From NCBI RefSeq assembly GCF_000018945.1, contig NC_011978.1, positions 62,001 through 126,000 of the forward strand: a DNA stretch of 64,000 nt, in the 5' to 3' direction. Every line of letters begins with the position of its first letter. The first letter of the stretch is position 1. The translations under genes were made by a program, and so were the position numbers. The notes under the pieces were generated by a model, which worked only from the letters and a program-made list of their open reading frames with translations, was not told the origin of the DNA and searched no databases. Source of the DNA: Thermotoga neapolitana DSM 4359. Its GTDB lineage: Bacteria > Thermotogota > Thermotogae > Thermotogales > Thermotogaceae. Of the stretch, positions 20,074-29,075 are shown piece by piece.

Positions 20074-21081
20074 CTACAGAATCAGCATCGCATCACCGAA
20101 AGAGAAGAATCTGTATCTTCTCTTCACAGCCTCCCTGTAGGCTTCCATGATGAAGTCCTTTCCGGCGAACGCCGCAACCAGCATGAGGAGGGTTGATCTG
20201 GGAAGATGAAAGTTCGTGATCAGTGCATCGACCATCTTGAACTCGAAAGGAGGGTATATGAAAAGATCCGTCTTTCCCGCGTACTCCTCCTGCTCGGGAA
20301 GCCGGGCTATCGTCTCCAGAGTCCTCACGGTTGTGGTCCCAACCGCCACAACCCTCTTTCCTTTCTCTTTTGTTTCTCTGATCTTTCTGACGGCCTCCCT
20401 GGGTACCCGGTAGTATTCCTCGTGCATTCTGTGTTTTTCCACTTCTTCTACCTTCACCGGCCTGAAGGTCCCTATTCCAACATGAAGAACGATCTCGGCA
20501 AATTCTACTCCCTTCTCTTTCAACTTCTCTATCAACTCAGGTGTGAAATGAAGCCCGGCAGTCGGTGCTGCAACGGACCCGTTTTCTTTTGCATAGACAG
20601 TCTGATACCTGTCCAGCGGAACTTCCTTCTTTATGTAGGGAGGAAGCGGGGCTTTTCCTTTTTTGAGGATGAGGTCGTCGTTTTTCGGTCGAAACTCCAG
20701 TATCCTTGTTCCATCCTCGCTTCTGTCGAGACAGACTGCCGAAAGATTGTTATCGATCAACAGTTCAGTTCCCTTCTTCACCTTCTGGCCGGGCTTCACA
20801 AGACAGCGCCAGATTCCTTCCTCCAGGCGATCAAGAAGGAGTATCTCTATGTGTGCACCTGTTTTCTTCTTTGCGTAAAGGCGAGCAGGTATCACCTTTG
20901 AAACGTTCAGAACGAGAAGATCACCAGGTTCCAGATACTCTACTATTTCACGAAAGATACGATGTTCTATCTTTTTTGTCTTTCTGTGAAGAACCATGAG
21001 ACGCGAGGCGTCACGCGGTTCTACCGGCTCCTGTGCGATGAGCTCTGGCGGAAGTTCGTAATCGAACTCTGAAACCTTCAT
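20074..21081 (-). CDS. queA: tRNA preQ1(34) S-adenosylmethionine ribosyltransferase-isomerase
   Basis: Adds the epoxycyclopentane moiety from SAM to preQ1 in tRNA during queuosine synthesis; 335 aa. Family motifs are FDYELPPELIAQEPVEPRDASRLMV at the N-terminus, SVAAPTAGLHFTPELI in the middle and ALITNFHLPRSTLLMLVAAFAG near the end. ATG at 21081 is chosen because MKVSEFDYELP is the normal QueA start; the frame extends a further 14 codons upstream without similarity. It follows lnt by about ten bases. Confidence 0.96.
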   Translation of the reverse strand: MKVSEFDYELPPELIAQEPVEPRDASRLMVLHRKTKKIEHRIFREIVEYLEPGDLLVLNVSKVIPARLYAKKKTGAHIEILLLDRLEEGIWRCLVKPGQKVKKGTELLIDNNLSAVCLDRSEDGTRILEFRPKNDDLILKKGKAPLPPYIKKEVPLDRYQTVYAKENGSVAAPTAGLHFTPELIEKLKEKGVEFAEIVLHVGIGTFRPVKVEEVEKHRMHEEYYRVPREAVRKIRETKEKGKRVVAVGTTTVRTLETIARLPEQEEYAGKTDLFIYPPFEFKMVDALITNFHLPRSTLLMLVAAFAGKDFIMEAYREAVKRRYRFFSFGDAMLIL

Positions 21082-21091
21082 TATCATCACC

Positions 21092-22528
21092 TCACAGTTT
21101 CGATAGCACCCAGGAAAGACCACTGAGAAGAATCGAGAAGTAGAAGAACCAGTCTCCGAATTTCACGTAGAAAGTTTCTCCCTTTCTCGGTTTCACATGA
21201 AACAGTCCCAGAAGCCTTTCTTCAGATGGAAGCACCCTGAGAATTCTACCGTACTCGTCTATCAGCCCGGTGATACCCGTGTTTGCAACCTGAAGAAACT
21301 GTCTTCTTGTTTCAGCGGCCCTGAAGACTCCCTGAACAAAGTGGTTGATCAGCGCCACTTTGTAGTGAAACCATCCGTCGTTCGTCACGGTCACAAGGAA
21401 CTCGCTTCCGTTTTTCACGAAGTTTCGGGACACCTCCGGAAAGTAACTCTCAAAACATATCTGAACGGAAAACGAAGGACTTTCTCTCACTTTGAAGACG
21501 GAAAATTCTTCACCGGGTTCATAGTAAGAGAGCCCTCTCAAAAAACTGAAGACACCAAAGACTTTAGGATAAGGAAGTGTTTCGACGAAGGGAAAGAGTT
21601 TCACCTTCGAGTAGACTCTTTTGAACTCACCGTTTTCCAGCAGAAAAACACTGTTTCTTCCACTGGCCGGAAAGCCAAGGATGATCGAGTTTTTTCTTGA
21701 AATCTCCTTCAAACTGTTCGAAACAGATGAATACCTGACATCTTCCAGGAAAAACGCCTCGGGTGTGATCACAACGTGGTCTTCTTTTCCTTTCAACATA
21801 TCTTCGAGGATGTTGAGCATGTTCTCGCTCGACGTGAAGTACTTCAAAGAGGTGGAAACGTTGGGCTGAAGAGCCATCACTTCGAACGTTCCACTCTCCG
21901 GTAGTGGAAGAAGATGTTCCACCGTGGCGTTGAGGATGTAAACAAGAGCGATCAGCACAAAAATGAAAACAGCCTTTCTTTTCTTCAGAAGTTCGTAGAA
22001 GACGGTGTTCAGAAACACTATCAGAAACACAAGACCCAGTGTTCCCGTGACAGAAACAACTTGCAAAAGACCGGTGTGTCTGAACAGGGCCTCGGAGATC
22101 CTTCCTCCTGTGAACCCCAGTTCTCCGATCCCACGGATGTACTCAAACATCGTGTAGATGGAAGCAAGATAGAGTGACCTCAGAAGCGTTCCACGCGGTG
22201 CAAAGTGGGAAAGGAATCCAAAACCAAAGAACGGAGCAGCCTCTATGACTCCCATCAAAAGATACACCACAACACCGAGCCACGACGGGTACCTTCCAAA
22301 AACAAAAGGAAGGTTCTCCGTCAATGTTGGAAGAACCCAGAAGAAGGTAATTAGAATGTGTGTGAAGAAGTAGAGAAACGAAAGGAGTGCCTTCTTCCAG
22401 ATCCCCACCCGCTCCATGGCGAAGAGAAGAGGGATCAGGGAAAACCAGATCAAAGCCCCGGATAGAAAGCCGGGCATTGAAAGGGCCGTGAGAACCCCAG
22501 ATAAAACACTGAGAAAAAAACTAGCCAA
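21092..22528 (-). CDS. lnt: Apolipoprotein N-acyltransferase
   Basis: Membrane enzyme that N-acylates the lipid-modified cysteine of lipoproteins. It has several N-terminal membrane helices, then a nitrilase-like periplasmic domain with the triad Glu in VITPEAFFLED, Lys in SKVKLFPFVE and Cys in QICFESYFP. I place the start at TTG 22528 (478 aa), so that the protein begins with the first helix. The longer reading to 22564 adds a basic stretch inside the aminotransferase gene. A lipoprotein with a clear lipobox is encoded at 26777 in the same window. Confidence 0.92.
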   Translation of the reverse strand: MASFFLSVLSGVLTALSMPGFLSGALIWFSLIPLLFAMERVGIWKKALLSFLYFFTHILITFFWVLPTLTENLPFVFGRYPSWLGVVVYLLMGVIEAAPFFGFGFLSHFAPRGTLLRSLYLASIYTMFEYIRGIGELGFTGGRISEALFRHTGLLQVVSVTGTLGLVFLIVFLNTVFYELLKKRKAVFIFVLIALVYILNATVEHLLPLPESGTFEVMALQPNVSTSLKYFTSSENMLNILEDMLKGKEDHVVITPEAFFLEDVRYSSVSNSLKEISRKNSIILGFPASGRNSVFLLENGEFKRVYSKVKLFPFVETLPYPKVFGVFSFLRGLSYYEPGEEFSVFKVRESPSFSVQICFESYFPEVSRNFVKNGSEFLVTVTNDGWFHYKVALINHFVQGVFRAAETRRQFLQVANTGITGLIDEYGRILRVLPSEERLLGLFHVKPRKGETFYVKFGDWFFYFSILLSGLSWVLSKL

Positions 22529-23672
22529 CCCTTTCCACCGCCTCCTCGAGGATTTCCACCACACGCTCCTGTTCTTTCGGGGATATGTTTGTGAAGAAGG
22601 GAAGCGCGAGCGTCTTTTTAGATTCTTCTTCCGTTACGGGCAGAAGTCCTCTCATGTTTCCAAACGTCTTCTCGTAAAAGGGCTGAAGATGAACGGGATG
22701 GAAGTAATTTCTCACCTGAACACCCTTTTCTTCCATGTATTTCATAACGCGGTCTCTGTCCGGTCCGTTCAGTCTGATCACGTAAACGAACCAGCTCATT
22801 CTGGTCACGTATTCTTCGACAACGGGAACCTGAACCCATGGAAGATCCTTCAGCATCTTCGAGTATCTGTCTGCCGCCTCTGAACGCTTTTCCAGTATCC
22901 TGTCGATCCTCTCCATCTGCGATAAACCGAGTGCAGCGGACATCTCATCGATCCTGTAGTTGTAGCCAAACCTCACATGATAAAGCCACTTCTCGTCTTC
23001 TCCCCTTCCCTGGTTGCTCATGCTCTTTACGAGTGTGAAGATCTGTTCGCTGTCTGTCACAACGACCCCACCTTCTCCGGTGGTGATCTGCTTGTTCGGG
23101 TAAAAGGCAAAAGCTCCCGCCACACCGAAGGTTCCCGTTTTCTTTCCTTTGTATTCTGAACCGAGGGCCTCACATGAATCCTCTATCACAGTGATCCCGT
23201 ACCTGCTGCAAACTTCCAGCACACCGTCCCAGTCGAGGGGATGCCCGAACACATCCACCGCCATGAAGAACCCGGGAACACCTTTTATGTGAACATCTCC
23301 CTGTTTGAATCCCTTCAGACACCTTTTGATGGCATCTTCAAGTGTCTCAGAAGAGACGTTCAGTGTTCTTCTGTCCACGTCCACAAAAACGGGAATTGCC
23401 TTTTTCATGAGGATGACGTTCACAGAAGCAATGAAAGTGAAGGAGGGAACAAGAACGATGTCTCCTTCTTTCACGTCCAAACTCTCCAGTATGAGATGAA
23501 GGGCTGCGGTTCCGCTGCTGACGGGCCAGCCGTACTTTGCTCCTACGTACTGGGCCACGACTTCGCCGAACTTTCTGGTGTGATCTCCCAGGCTCAGTCT
23601 GCCACTCTTCAGAACTTCCACGACTTCTTCTATGTCTTCTTCTGTTATATCCGGTCTGGAAAGTGGTATCAT
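22521..23672 (-). CDS. DegT/DnrJ/EryC1-family PLP-dependent sugar aminotransferase
   Basis: A 383-residue aminotransferase for keto-sugar nucleotides. It starts MIPLSRPDITEEDIEEV, with SGTAALHLILESL for PLP binding, VIEDSCEALGSEYKG and the Schiff-base lysine in FYPNKQITTGEGG. ATG at 23672 follows GAGGTGAGAAGG. It resembles WbpE/WlbC enzymes that act after WbpA and WbpB, and homologues of both lie in this window. It may thus aminate a 3-keto-UDP-GlcNAc uronate, but this is inference. It overlaps the start of lnt by 8 bp. Confidence 0.88.
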   Translation of the reverse strand: MIPLSRPDITEEDIEEVVEVLKSGRLSLGDHTRKFGEVVAQYVGAKYGWPVSSGTAALHLILESLDVKEGDIVLVPSFTFIASVNVILMKKAIPVFVDVDRRTLNVSSETLEDAIKRCLKGFKQGDVHIKGVPGFFMAVDVFGHPLDWDGVLEVCSRYGITVIEDSCEALGSEYKGKKTGTFGVAGAFAFYPNKQITTGEGGVVVTDSEQIFTLVKSMSNQGRGEDEKWLYHVRFGYNYRIDEMSAALGLSQMERIDRILEKRSEAADRYSKMLKDLPWVQVPVVEEYVTRMSWFVYVIRLNGPDRDRVMKYMEEKGVQVRNYFHPVHLQPFYEKTFGNMRGLLPVTEEESKKTLALPFFTNISPKEQERVVEILEEAVERVG

Positions 23673-23698
23673 CCTTCTCACCTCGTTTCTATGATATC

Positions 23699-23726
23699 AA
23701 AAAAAATCCCCCTCCACTGGAGGGGG
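23699..23726 (-). terminator. Rho-independent terminator after htrA
   Basis: A perfect 9-bp stem, CCCCCTCCA/TGGAGGGGG, around one central base (23708-23726) is followed on the minus strand by eight T residues (23706-23699). It lies 43 bp after the htrA stop and separates it from the aminotransferase gene. Confidence 0.88.
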
Positions 23727-23768
23727 AACCACCGCAGGGGGCTTTATTGACATTGAGGGGAGGTTCCT

Positions 23769-25151
23769 CTATCTCTGATAGATAAAACTCACAAACACCC
23801 TCGCACCGTTTCTGTAGATGTACAGAGCCACATAGTCTCCTTTCTTGATTCCTGAAGCGACTCTTTCGAGATCCTCCACTGAATTTATATCATATCTTCT
23901 TCCATTTATGTAAACTGCTACGATGATGTCTCCTTTCTGGATTCCGAACTTTCCGCTGCTCTCTCTTACTATGACTCCCCGGATCTCTTCTGGGATCGAA
24001 TAAGTTTCTCTGTCCGCCGGTGTGATGTTGGCCACCGTGATTCCGAGAACGTCTATCGTTTTTTCTCCTTCTGCTGCCGCGGTTTCCTCTTCAGAGGAAG
24101 ATCCGAACGTTACCTGAACTTTCATGATCTTTCCTTTCCTCTCTATGGTGAGAGTTGCGGTGTCTCCTGGTTTGTAGGTGTGGATGATGGAAACGAGTTC
24201 TTCGTGACTCCTCACATCCTGATCATCGACTTTGAGAATCACGTCACCTTCCTTGAGGCCGGCTTTTTCTGCGGGAGAGCCTTTCTGTACACTCGTTATG
24301 AGGGCACCGCTTGTGGTTTCAAGTCCCAGGGCTTTGGCCGTCTCTTCTGTGAGGGTCATGACGGTCACACCGAGGTAGGCTTTCTCAACCTTCTTTTTGG
24401 TGAGAATGGTGTCCAGGAACTTCTTCACTGTGTTTATGGGTATGGCGAACCCAAGGTTCACCGCCTCTTGAGGATTGACTATTGCGGTGTTTATTCCGAT
24501 CACCTCACCGTGGATGTTCAGAAGAGGACCTCCACTGTTTCCGGGGTTTATCGCTGCGTCCGTCTGGATGAGTCCCACGTAATATCCGCTGCCATCGGGC
24601 TTTGGTATTTTTCTGTTCGTAGCACTGACCACACCCACGGTCACCGTGTGCTGGAATCCAAGCGGATTTCCTATGGCTATTGCCCACTCACCGATTTTCA
24701 CCTTGTCCGAATCACCAAACCCAAGGTATGGAAATTTTTTGTCTGTTGCCTTGATCTTTATAACGGCGATGTCGAGTTCTTCGTCACCACCTATGTACTC
24801 TGCATCGTACTTGCTTCCATCCAGCAGCGTCACGGTGATGTTGTCGGCCCCACCGACCACGTGGTAGTTGGTGAGGATGTAACCTTCAGGATCGAAGATG
24901 AAACCAGATCCAAGGCTGGAAACCTGTCTTTCAAAACCCGGAGGGAGTTCTCCAAACCACTTCCTGAAGAAGTCCTCAAAATAGGGGTCAAAGAAGGAGG
25001 TTCTCACCGTTTTCGTCACATCTATCTTCACAACGGCCGGTGCACACGCCTCCACAACCTTCACGATGGGACTTTCGTAGTCGGGATTGACGTATGGAAA
25101 GACGCTGGAGAGAACAACCACAGTTAAGATGAGTGCGAGAAATTTCTTCAT
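23769..25151 (-). CDS. htrA: HtrA/DegP-family periplasmic serine protease
   Basis: Heat-shock serine protease and chaperone of the cell envelope, 460 aa. An N-terminal signal or anchor helix (MKKFLALILTVVVLSSVFPYV) is followed by the trypsin-like domain with His in TNYHVVGG, Asp in ELDIAVIKI and Ser in GNSGGPLL, then two PDZ domains, the second divergent. ATG at 25151 follows GAAGGAGGGATCAAGG; the frame opens 14 codons earlier without a signal sequence. It is divergent from ftsY and ends in a strong terminator. Confidence 0.96.
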   Translation of the reverse strand: MKKFLALILTVVVLSSVFPYVNPDYESPIVKVVEACAPAVVKIDVTKTVRTSFFDPYFEDFFRKWFGELPPGFERQVSSLGSGFIFDPEGYILTNYHVVGGADNITVTLLDGSKYDAEYIGGDEELDIAVIKIKATDKKFPYLGFGDSDKVKIGEWAIAIGNPLGFQHTVTVGVVSATNRKIPKPDGSGYYVGLIQTDAAINPGNSGGPLLNIHGEVIGINTAIVNPQEAVNLGFAIPINTVKKFLDTILTKKKVEKAYLGVTVMTLTEETAKALGLETTSGALITSVQKGSPAEKAGLKEGDVILKVDDQDVRSHEELVSIIHTYKPGDTATLTIERKGKIMKVQVTFGSSSEEETAAAEGEKTIDVLGITVANITPADRETYSIPEEIRGVIVRESSGKFGIQKGDIIVAVYINGRRYDINSVEDLERVASGIKKGDYVALYIYRNGARVFVSFIYQR

Positions 25152-25210
25152 CCTTGATCCCTCCTTCGGTGAGGTTTCCGGTTTCTTAGACACACATCTT
25201 CCCCAGACGG

Positions 25211-25240
25211 TTCAAAAAACACATGTGGTATTCTTATATT
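25211..25240 (+). promoter_or_regulatory. Possible promoter of ftsY
   Basis: TTCAAA (25211-25216) and TATATT (25235-25240) are 18 bp apart, ahead of GGGAGGTAG and the ftsY ATG. The match is moderate. Confidence 0.4.
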
Positions 25241-25266
25241 GATGGAAAAATCGGGAGGTAGAAAAG

Positions 25267-26151
25267 ATGGGACTCTTTGACTTTCTGAAAAAGGGTCTTC
25301 AGAAAACAAAAGATGCGTTCTTTGGAAAAGTGGTGAGTCTTCTTAAAGGAAAGAAACTCGACGACGAAACCCGCGAAAAACTCGAAGAACTTCTCATTCA
25401 GGCAGACGTTGGTATTGAAACAACAGAGTACATTTTGGAAAGGCTCGAGGAGAAAGATGGAAACGCCCTGGAAGCACTGAGAGAAACCCTTCTTGAAATT
25501 CTGAACTTCGACACAGCACTGAACGAACCGGACAACCCCCCCTTCGTGATAACCGTGGTCGGTGTGAACGGAACGGGAAAGACCACATCCTGTGGCAAAC
25601 TCGCAAAGATGTTCGCTGATAGAGGAAAAAGCGTTGTACTGGCAGCCGCCGACACCTTCAGAGCCGCTGCCATAGAACAGCTCAAACTCTGGGGAGATCG
25701 CGTCGGCGCCACCGTGATAGCCCATTCAGAAGGTGCAGATCCCGCTGCCGTTGCGTTCGATGCCGTCTCCCACGCTCTTGCCAGAAACAAGGACGTGGTG
25801 ATAATAGACACCGCTGGAAGGCTTCACACGAAGAAGAACCTCATGGAAGAACTGAGAAAGGTCCACAGGGTGATAAAGAAAAAGATCCCGGAGGCTCCAC
25901 ACGAGGTGCTCCTTGTGATAGACGCCACCACAGGGCAGAACGGACTCGTTCAGGCGAAGGTGTTCAAAGATGCGGTGGACGTCACAGGAATCATTCTGAC
26001 AAAGCTCGATGGTACCGCAAAGGGTGGAATTGTCCTTGCCATAGCAAAGGAGTTGGGAATTCCCATAAAGTTCGTGGGAGTTGGTGAAAAAGAAGACGAC
26101 CTGAAACCTTTCGACCCCAACGCGTTCGTGGAGGTGCTCCTTTCCGAATGA
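25267..26151 (+). CDS. ftsY: Signal recognition particle receptor FtsY
   Basis: SRP-GTPase that docks the ribosome-SRP complex at the membrane; 294 aa with only a short N-terminal region, as in thermophiles. The N-terminal helical bundle is followed by the GTPase with [17 protein letters not shown] (P-loop), [39 protein letters not shown] and [16 protein letters not shown]. The start follows GGGAGGTAGAAAAG. The next gene overlaps its stop as ATGA. Confidence 0.97.
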   Translation: MGLFDFLKKGLQKTKDAFFGKVVSLLKGKKLDDETREKLEELLIQADVGIETTEYILERLEEKDGNALEALRETLLEILNFDTALNEPDNPPFVITVVGVNGTGKTTSCGKLAKMFADRGKSVVLAAADTFRAAAIEQLKLWGDRVGATVIAHSEGADPAAVAFDAVSHALARNKDVVIIDTAGRLHTKKNLMEELRKVHRVIKKKIPEAPHEVLLVIDATTGQNGLVQAKVFKDAVDVTGIILTKLDGTAKGGIVLAIAKELGIPIKFVGVGEKEDDLKPFDPNAFVEVLLSE

Positions 26152-26801
26152 GAACCTTCTGGGAAAAAGAGTTCACGTGCCCTTTCTGCGGACACAGGTT
26201 CAAAAAAAAGATGGTCTTCTTCGATGCGGTGAAGATCAAATCGAGAGACATCGACCTGAAACCAATCTTTGAGGATGTAAATCCCATGCTCTACGAGGTA
26301 GTAACGTGTCCAAACTGCTACTTTTCCGCGTTCGACAGGGATTTTGAAACCATCAAAATAAAAGGTGAGGAAACAGAGAAAAAACTCAAAAAACTGCTCG
26401 AAGAGGCCAGAAAGAAGATCAAAATAAAGGACGAAGAAACACCCACAGAAGCGATAAAGCGGTACGCACTGAGCGGAATCGTGTACTCTGTTTTGAATCA
26501 GCGGAAGAAAGTGGCAATTTCCTACCTCAAGATCGCCTGGATCTTCAGAGAAATGGGAAAACCAGAAGATGAAAAGCGATACCTTGAGCGTGCTCTGAGG
26601 GAATTTGAAAATCACTTCAAATACGACAGTTATGAAGAGTCGGATGAGCCCATGATACTCTTCTACCTCGGAGTGTTGAATCAGATCCTTGGAAACAGGA
26701 AAGAAGCTGCAAGGTGGTACGAGCGTCTCCTTGGAAAGCACAGAGATTCCCTGTATGCGAAAGTGGGGAGAGAAAGATGGCAGGACTTAAGAAGATCGTG
26801 A
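26148..26801 (+). CDS. DUF2225 protein with two CxxC motifs and TPR-like helices
   Basis: A 217-residue cytoplasmic protein of unknown role. The N-terminus has CPFCGHRF and, about 40 residues later, CPNCYFSAF, the paired knuckles of the DUF2225 family and a likely zinc site. The rest is helical and TPR-like (EAIKRYALSGIVYSVLNQRKKVAISYLKIAWIFREMG; GVLNQILGNRKEAARWYERLL). It overlaps ftsY by 4 bp and the lipoprotein gene by 25 bp, so it is co-transcribed with both. The role is not known. Confidence 0.85.
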   Translation: MRTFWEKEFTCPFCGHRFKKKMVFFDAVKIKSRDIDLKPIFEDVNPMLYEVVTCPNCYFSAFDRDFETIKIKGEETEKKLKKLLEEARKKIKIKDEETPTEAIKRYALSGIVYSVLNQRKKVAISYLKIAWIFREMGKPEDEKRYLERALREFENHFKYDSYEESDEPMILFYLGVLNQILGNRKEAARWYERLLGKHRDSLYAKVGRERWQDLRRS

Positions 26802-28441
26802 TCTTCCTTCTGGTACTGGTTCTTCTTGGAGCGTGTGTGCCTTCTGAATGGAGAGAAAAACTGGACAGAGTGGAGGAACAGATCAGGCAGATCAACGCCC
26901 ATATGGATCTTCTGGAGAAAAAGATCGACGATCTTCAAAAAAGAGTGAACTCCCAGGACGCCTCTCAGGAGGAGATGGAGTCGCTGAAGAGAGAAATGGA
27001 GTACCTGAAAAAGGATCTTTCTTCCCTGCAGGAAGAATTCCGCACAAGACTGGATGAGATCGAAGGTAGCTACTACACCATTTCCATGAAACTTCCTGCC
27101 GTTGAGAAGGCTGTCTCTGTTCTGTCTGATCTTGAAGATCTGAAGACGAAGGTCTCAGAACTCGAAAGAAAGATGAGCATAGCCACCCTCGGAAGTTCCC
27201 CATCCCCTTCTGAAGATCTCAAGCACATCCTCCTTGATCTGGAGGAGAGGGTCTCCCGTCTGGAGAGAAACTCTTCGCGTGTTGACGAAATGGAGAAAAG
27301 ACTGGAAAGTTCAGAAAAACTTCTCTCCAAGGTGGCTCTGCGCGTGCTGTCACAGAACGAGGCCAGAGAAACGGTCGTGTACACCACAAACGATGAGATC
27401 GAAAGCCGCATCGAACAAATAGAGAACAGACTCTCGCAGCTGGAAAACAACCAGAAGAACCTGGAGCAAGTAGTGCAGGAGATGAAAAACATCGATACTT
27501 CCCAGTTTGTGAATGTGAATCCGGCATCGTACACCGAGCAGTTGAGGAAGTACCTGGACGAGTTCAGAAGGCTGGTGAGAAGTTACGAGATAGCCAGAAT
27601 TCTTGGAATCGAAGAGGGATACGTTTTCGTCAGGGTGGAGCGGGGAGACACCCTTGCAAAGATCAGCGATGCCTTCAATCTAGGACCGGACGGAGTGGAG
27701 AAGATCATGAAACTCAACGGAATAGAAGACCCCAGAAAGCTCATAGCGGGACAGATCATAAAAGTGCCCGTGACGAATCTTTCTGCGAGTTTCCCGGTGG
27801 GAGAAAAGCCCGATCCAAAGATCGTGGTCGCTGGATTCGGCCTGAAATCGGATGGCTCGTTCTCTTCGGGAGTTGTGCTGGAAAGTTCCGGCCAGAAGGT
27901 GAAGGCTGCTCTTCCGGGAAGGGTGAAGAGCGTAAAAGATGGAACGGTCGTTGTGTACCATGGAAACGACGTGGAGACCGTGTACAGGAATCTTTCCGTT
28001 GTGAGAGTCAACGTCGGTGACTGGGTTGGTGCGGGAGAGACGATCGGATACGGAGGAAGCAACGTGGAGTTCGAACTCTACGTGGAGGGAGAACCGAAGG
28101 ATCCCATGCTCCTGTTCTTTTCGAACATGGGAGAGTTCGAAATCAGTTTCTACACAGAGTGGGAGGACGGAAAACTTCCTGAACATCCTGCTTTCAGGCT
28201 CACAAAATCCGGGAAAATACCGAAGGAGTGGCAAACGGCCGCGGCTGACACGTCTGTCTTCCCCATCGGGTCCGTTCTTTACATTCCTGAACTCAGAGAC
28301 GCCCCAAACGGTGGTGTTTTCGTCGTGGAAGACATCGGAGGAGTCATAAAGGGAAGAAAGATCGACATATACCTGGACAGCATAAGAGAGGCGCTTCACA
28401 ACCGAAAGATCGTGTCCAGAGTTTTCGTCTGGAGGGATTGA
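26777..28441 (+). CDS. Envelope lipoprotein: coiled coil, LysM, degenerate M23 and 3D domain
   Basis: A 554-residue predicted lipoprotein. The signal sequence ends in the lipobox LLGAC (Cys near residue 20). Residues 25-250 are a long heptad-rich coiled coil. A LysM domain follows (VRVERGDTLAKISDAF...LIAGQIIKVPV). Next is an M23-like beta domain (GRVKSVKDGTVVVYHGNDVETVYRNLSVV) in which HLHFE is replaced by VEFEL, so it is probably not a peptidase. The end (AADTSVFPIGSVLYIPEL...GRKIDIYLD) matches the 3D domain seen in some lytic transglycosylase-like proteins. It probably binds peptidoglycan. Start ATG 26777; an in-frame start at 26714 would bury the signal. Confidence 0.85.
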   Translation: MAGLKKIVIFLLVLVLLGACVPSEWREKLDRVEEQIRQINAHMDLLEKKIDDLQKRVNSQDASQEEMESLKREMEYLKKDLSSLQEEFRTRLDEIEGSYYTISMKLPAVEKAVSVLSDLEDLKTKVSELERKMSIATLGSSPSPSEDLKHILLDLEERVSRLERNSSRVDEMEKRLESSEKLLSKVALRVLSQNEARETVVYTTNDEIESRIEQIENRLSQLENNQKNLEQVVQEMKNIDTSQFVNVNPASYTEQLRKYLDEFRRLVRSYEIARILGIEEGYVFVRVERGDTLAKISDAFNLGPDGVEKIMKLNGIEDPRKLIAGQIIKVPVTNLSASFPVGEKPDPKIVVAGFGLKSDGSFSSGVVLESSGQKVKAALPGRVKSVKDGTVVVYHGNDVETVYRNLSVVRVNVGDWVGAGETIGYGGSNVEFELYVEGEPKDPMLLFFSNMGEFEISFYTEWEDGKLPEHPAFRLTKSGKIPKEWQTAAADTSVFPIGSVLYIPELRDAPNGGVFVVEDIGGVIKGRKIDIYLDSIREALHNRKIVSRVFVWRD

Positions 28442-28442
28442 C

Positions 28443-28859
28443 GTGTTCACGATGCGGAGTGAGTACGCTCTCAGACTCATGATCGTGATGGCAAAGGAGT
28501 ACGACAGATACCTCTCGATGACGGAGATACTGGAAAAGGCAAAAAACTCCGTTCCCAGAGAGTTCGCAGAGAAAATACTCTACACCCTCAGGAAATCAGG
28601 CATCGTGGAAACAAAAAGAGGAAAGACCGGAGGATACAGGCTTGCACGACCGCCAAAGGAGATAAGAGTGTCCGATATCATCTTTCTTCTGGACAGAAAG
28701 GCCAGGGTGTTCTTCGACATGCCTGGCTGTCCCGATGAACTGGACTGTGTCATCAGATCTCTCTGGAAGAGGGTGGAAGAAGAAATAGAGAAGGTACTCG
28801 GTAGCGTCACCCTGGAAGATCTTGTGAAGGAACAGGAAGAGAAGTTGAAACAAATGTGA
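28443..28859 (+). CDS. Rrf2-family transcriptional regulator
   Basis: A 138-residue winged-helix repressor. MRSEYALRLMIVMA opens the helix-turn-helix, and RGKTGGYRLARPPKEIRVSDII forms the wing and dimer helix. IscR-like members bind an iron-sulfur cluster through three cysteines, but here only two cysteines are visible in the loop (PGCPDELDC), so cluster binding is uncertain. GTG at 28443 lies one base after the lipoprotein stop; ATG at 28452 is an alternative. No nearby iron-sulfur or cysteine genes indicate its target. Confidence 0.9.
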   Translation: MFTMRSEYALRLMIVMAKEYDRYLSMTEILEKAKNSVPREFAEKILYTLRKSGIVETKRGKTGGYRLARPPKEIRVSDIIFLLDRKARVFFDMPGCPDELDCVIRSLWKRVEEEIEKVLGSVTLEDLVKEQEEKLKQM

Positions 28860-28879
28860 GGCCCGCCTCGTGCGGGCTC
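28858..28879. terminator. Shared hairpin between convergent genes
   Basis: GCCCGC (28861-28866), loop CTCGT and GCGGGC (28872-28877), extended by GAG/CTC with one bulged base. It lies between the Rrf2 gene and the 64-residue gene. There is no strong U-run on either strand, so termination efficiency is uncertain. Confidence 0.5.
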
Positions 28880-29072
28880 ATTTCACTTTCAAACTGAGTT
28901 TCTCTTCGAAGAAGACCTTTTTCCCATCCACCTCGAATTCTCTGATTCCAGTTCTCTGAGCGTATTCTCTCAAAACCTCCTCGATTTCTTTCTTCTCCGC
29001 CCTGAGTTCCTTCATGAGGTCCTTTATCTCCACGTACCTTCTCACAAGCTGCTCGATGGTTGGATTCTCCAT
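28878..29072 (-). CDS. Small coiled-coil protein of unknown function
   Basis: A 64-residue protein: MENPTIEQLVRRYVEIKDLM, a helix rich in Lys and Glu (KELRAEKKEIEEVLREYA), then a short strand pair (FEVDGKKVFFEEKLSLKV). ATG 29072 follows GGAGGTGTAAGAG, a strong ribosome site, and the frame lies immediately downstream of sfsA, which makes it a real gene. I do not recognise a family. Confidence 0.75.
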   Translation of the reverse strand: MENPTIEQLVRRYVEIKDLMKELRAEKKEIEEVLREYAQRTGIREFEVDGKKVFFEEKLSLKVK

Positions 29073-29075
29073 CTC

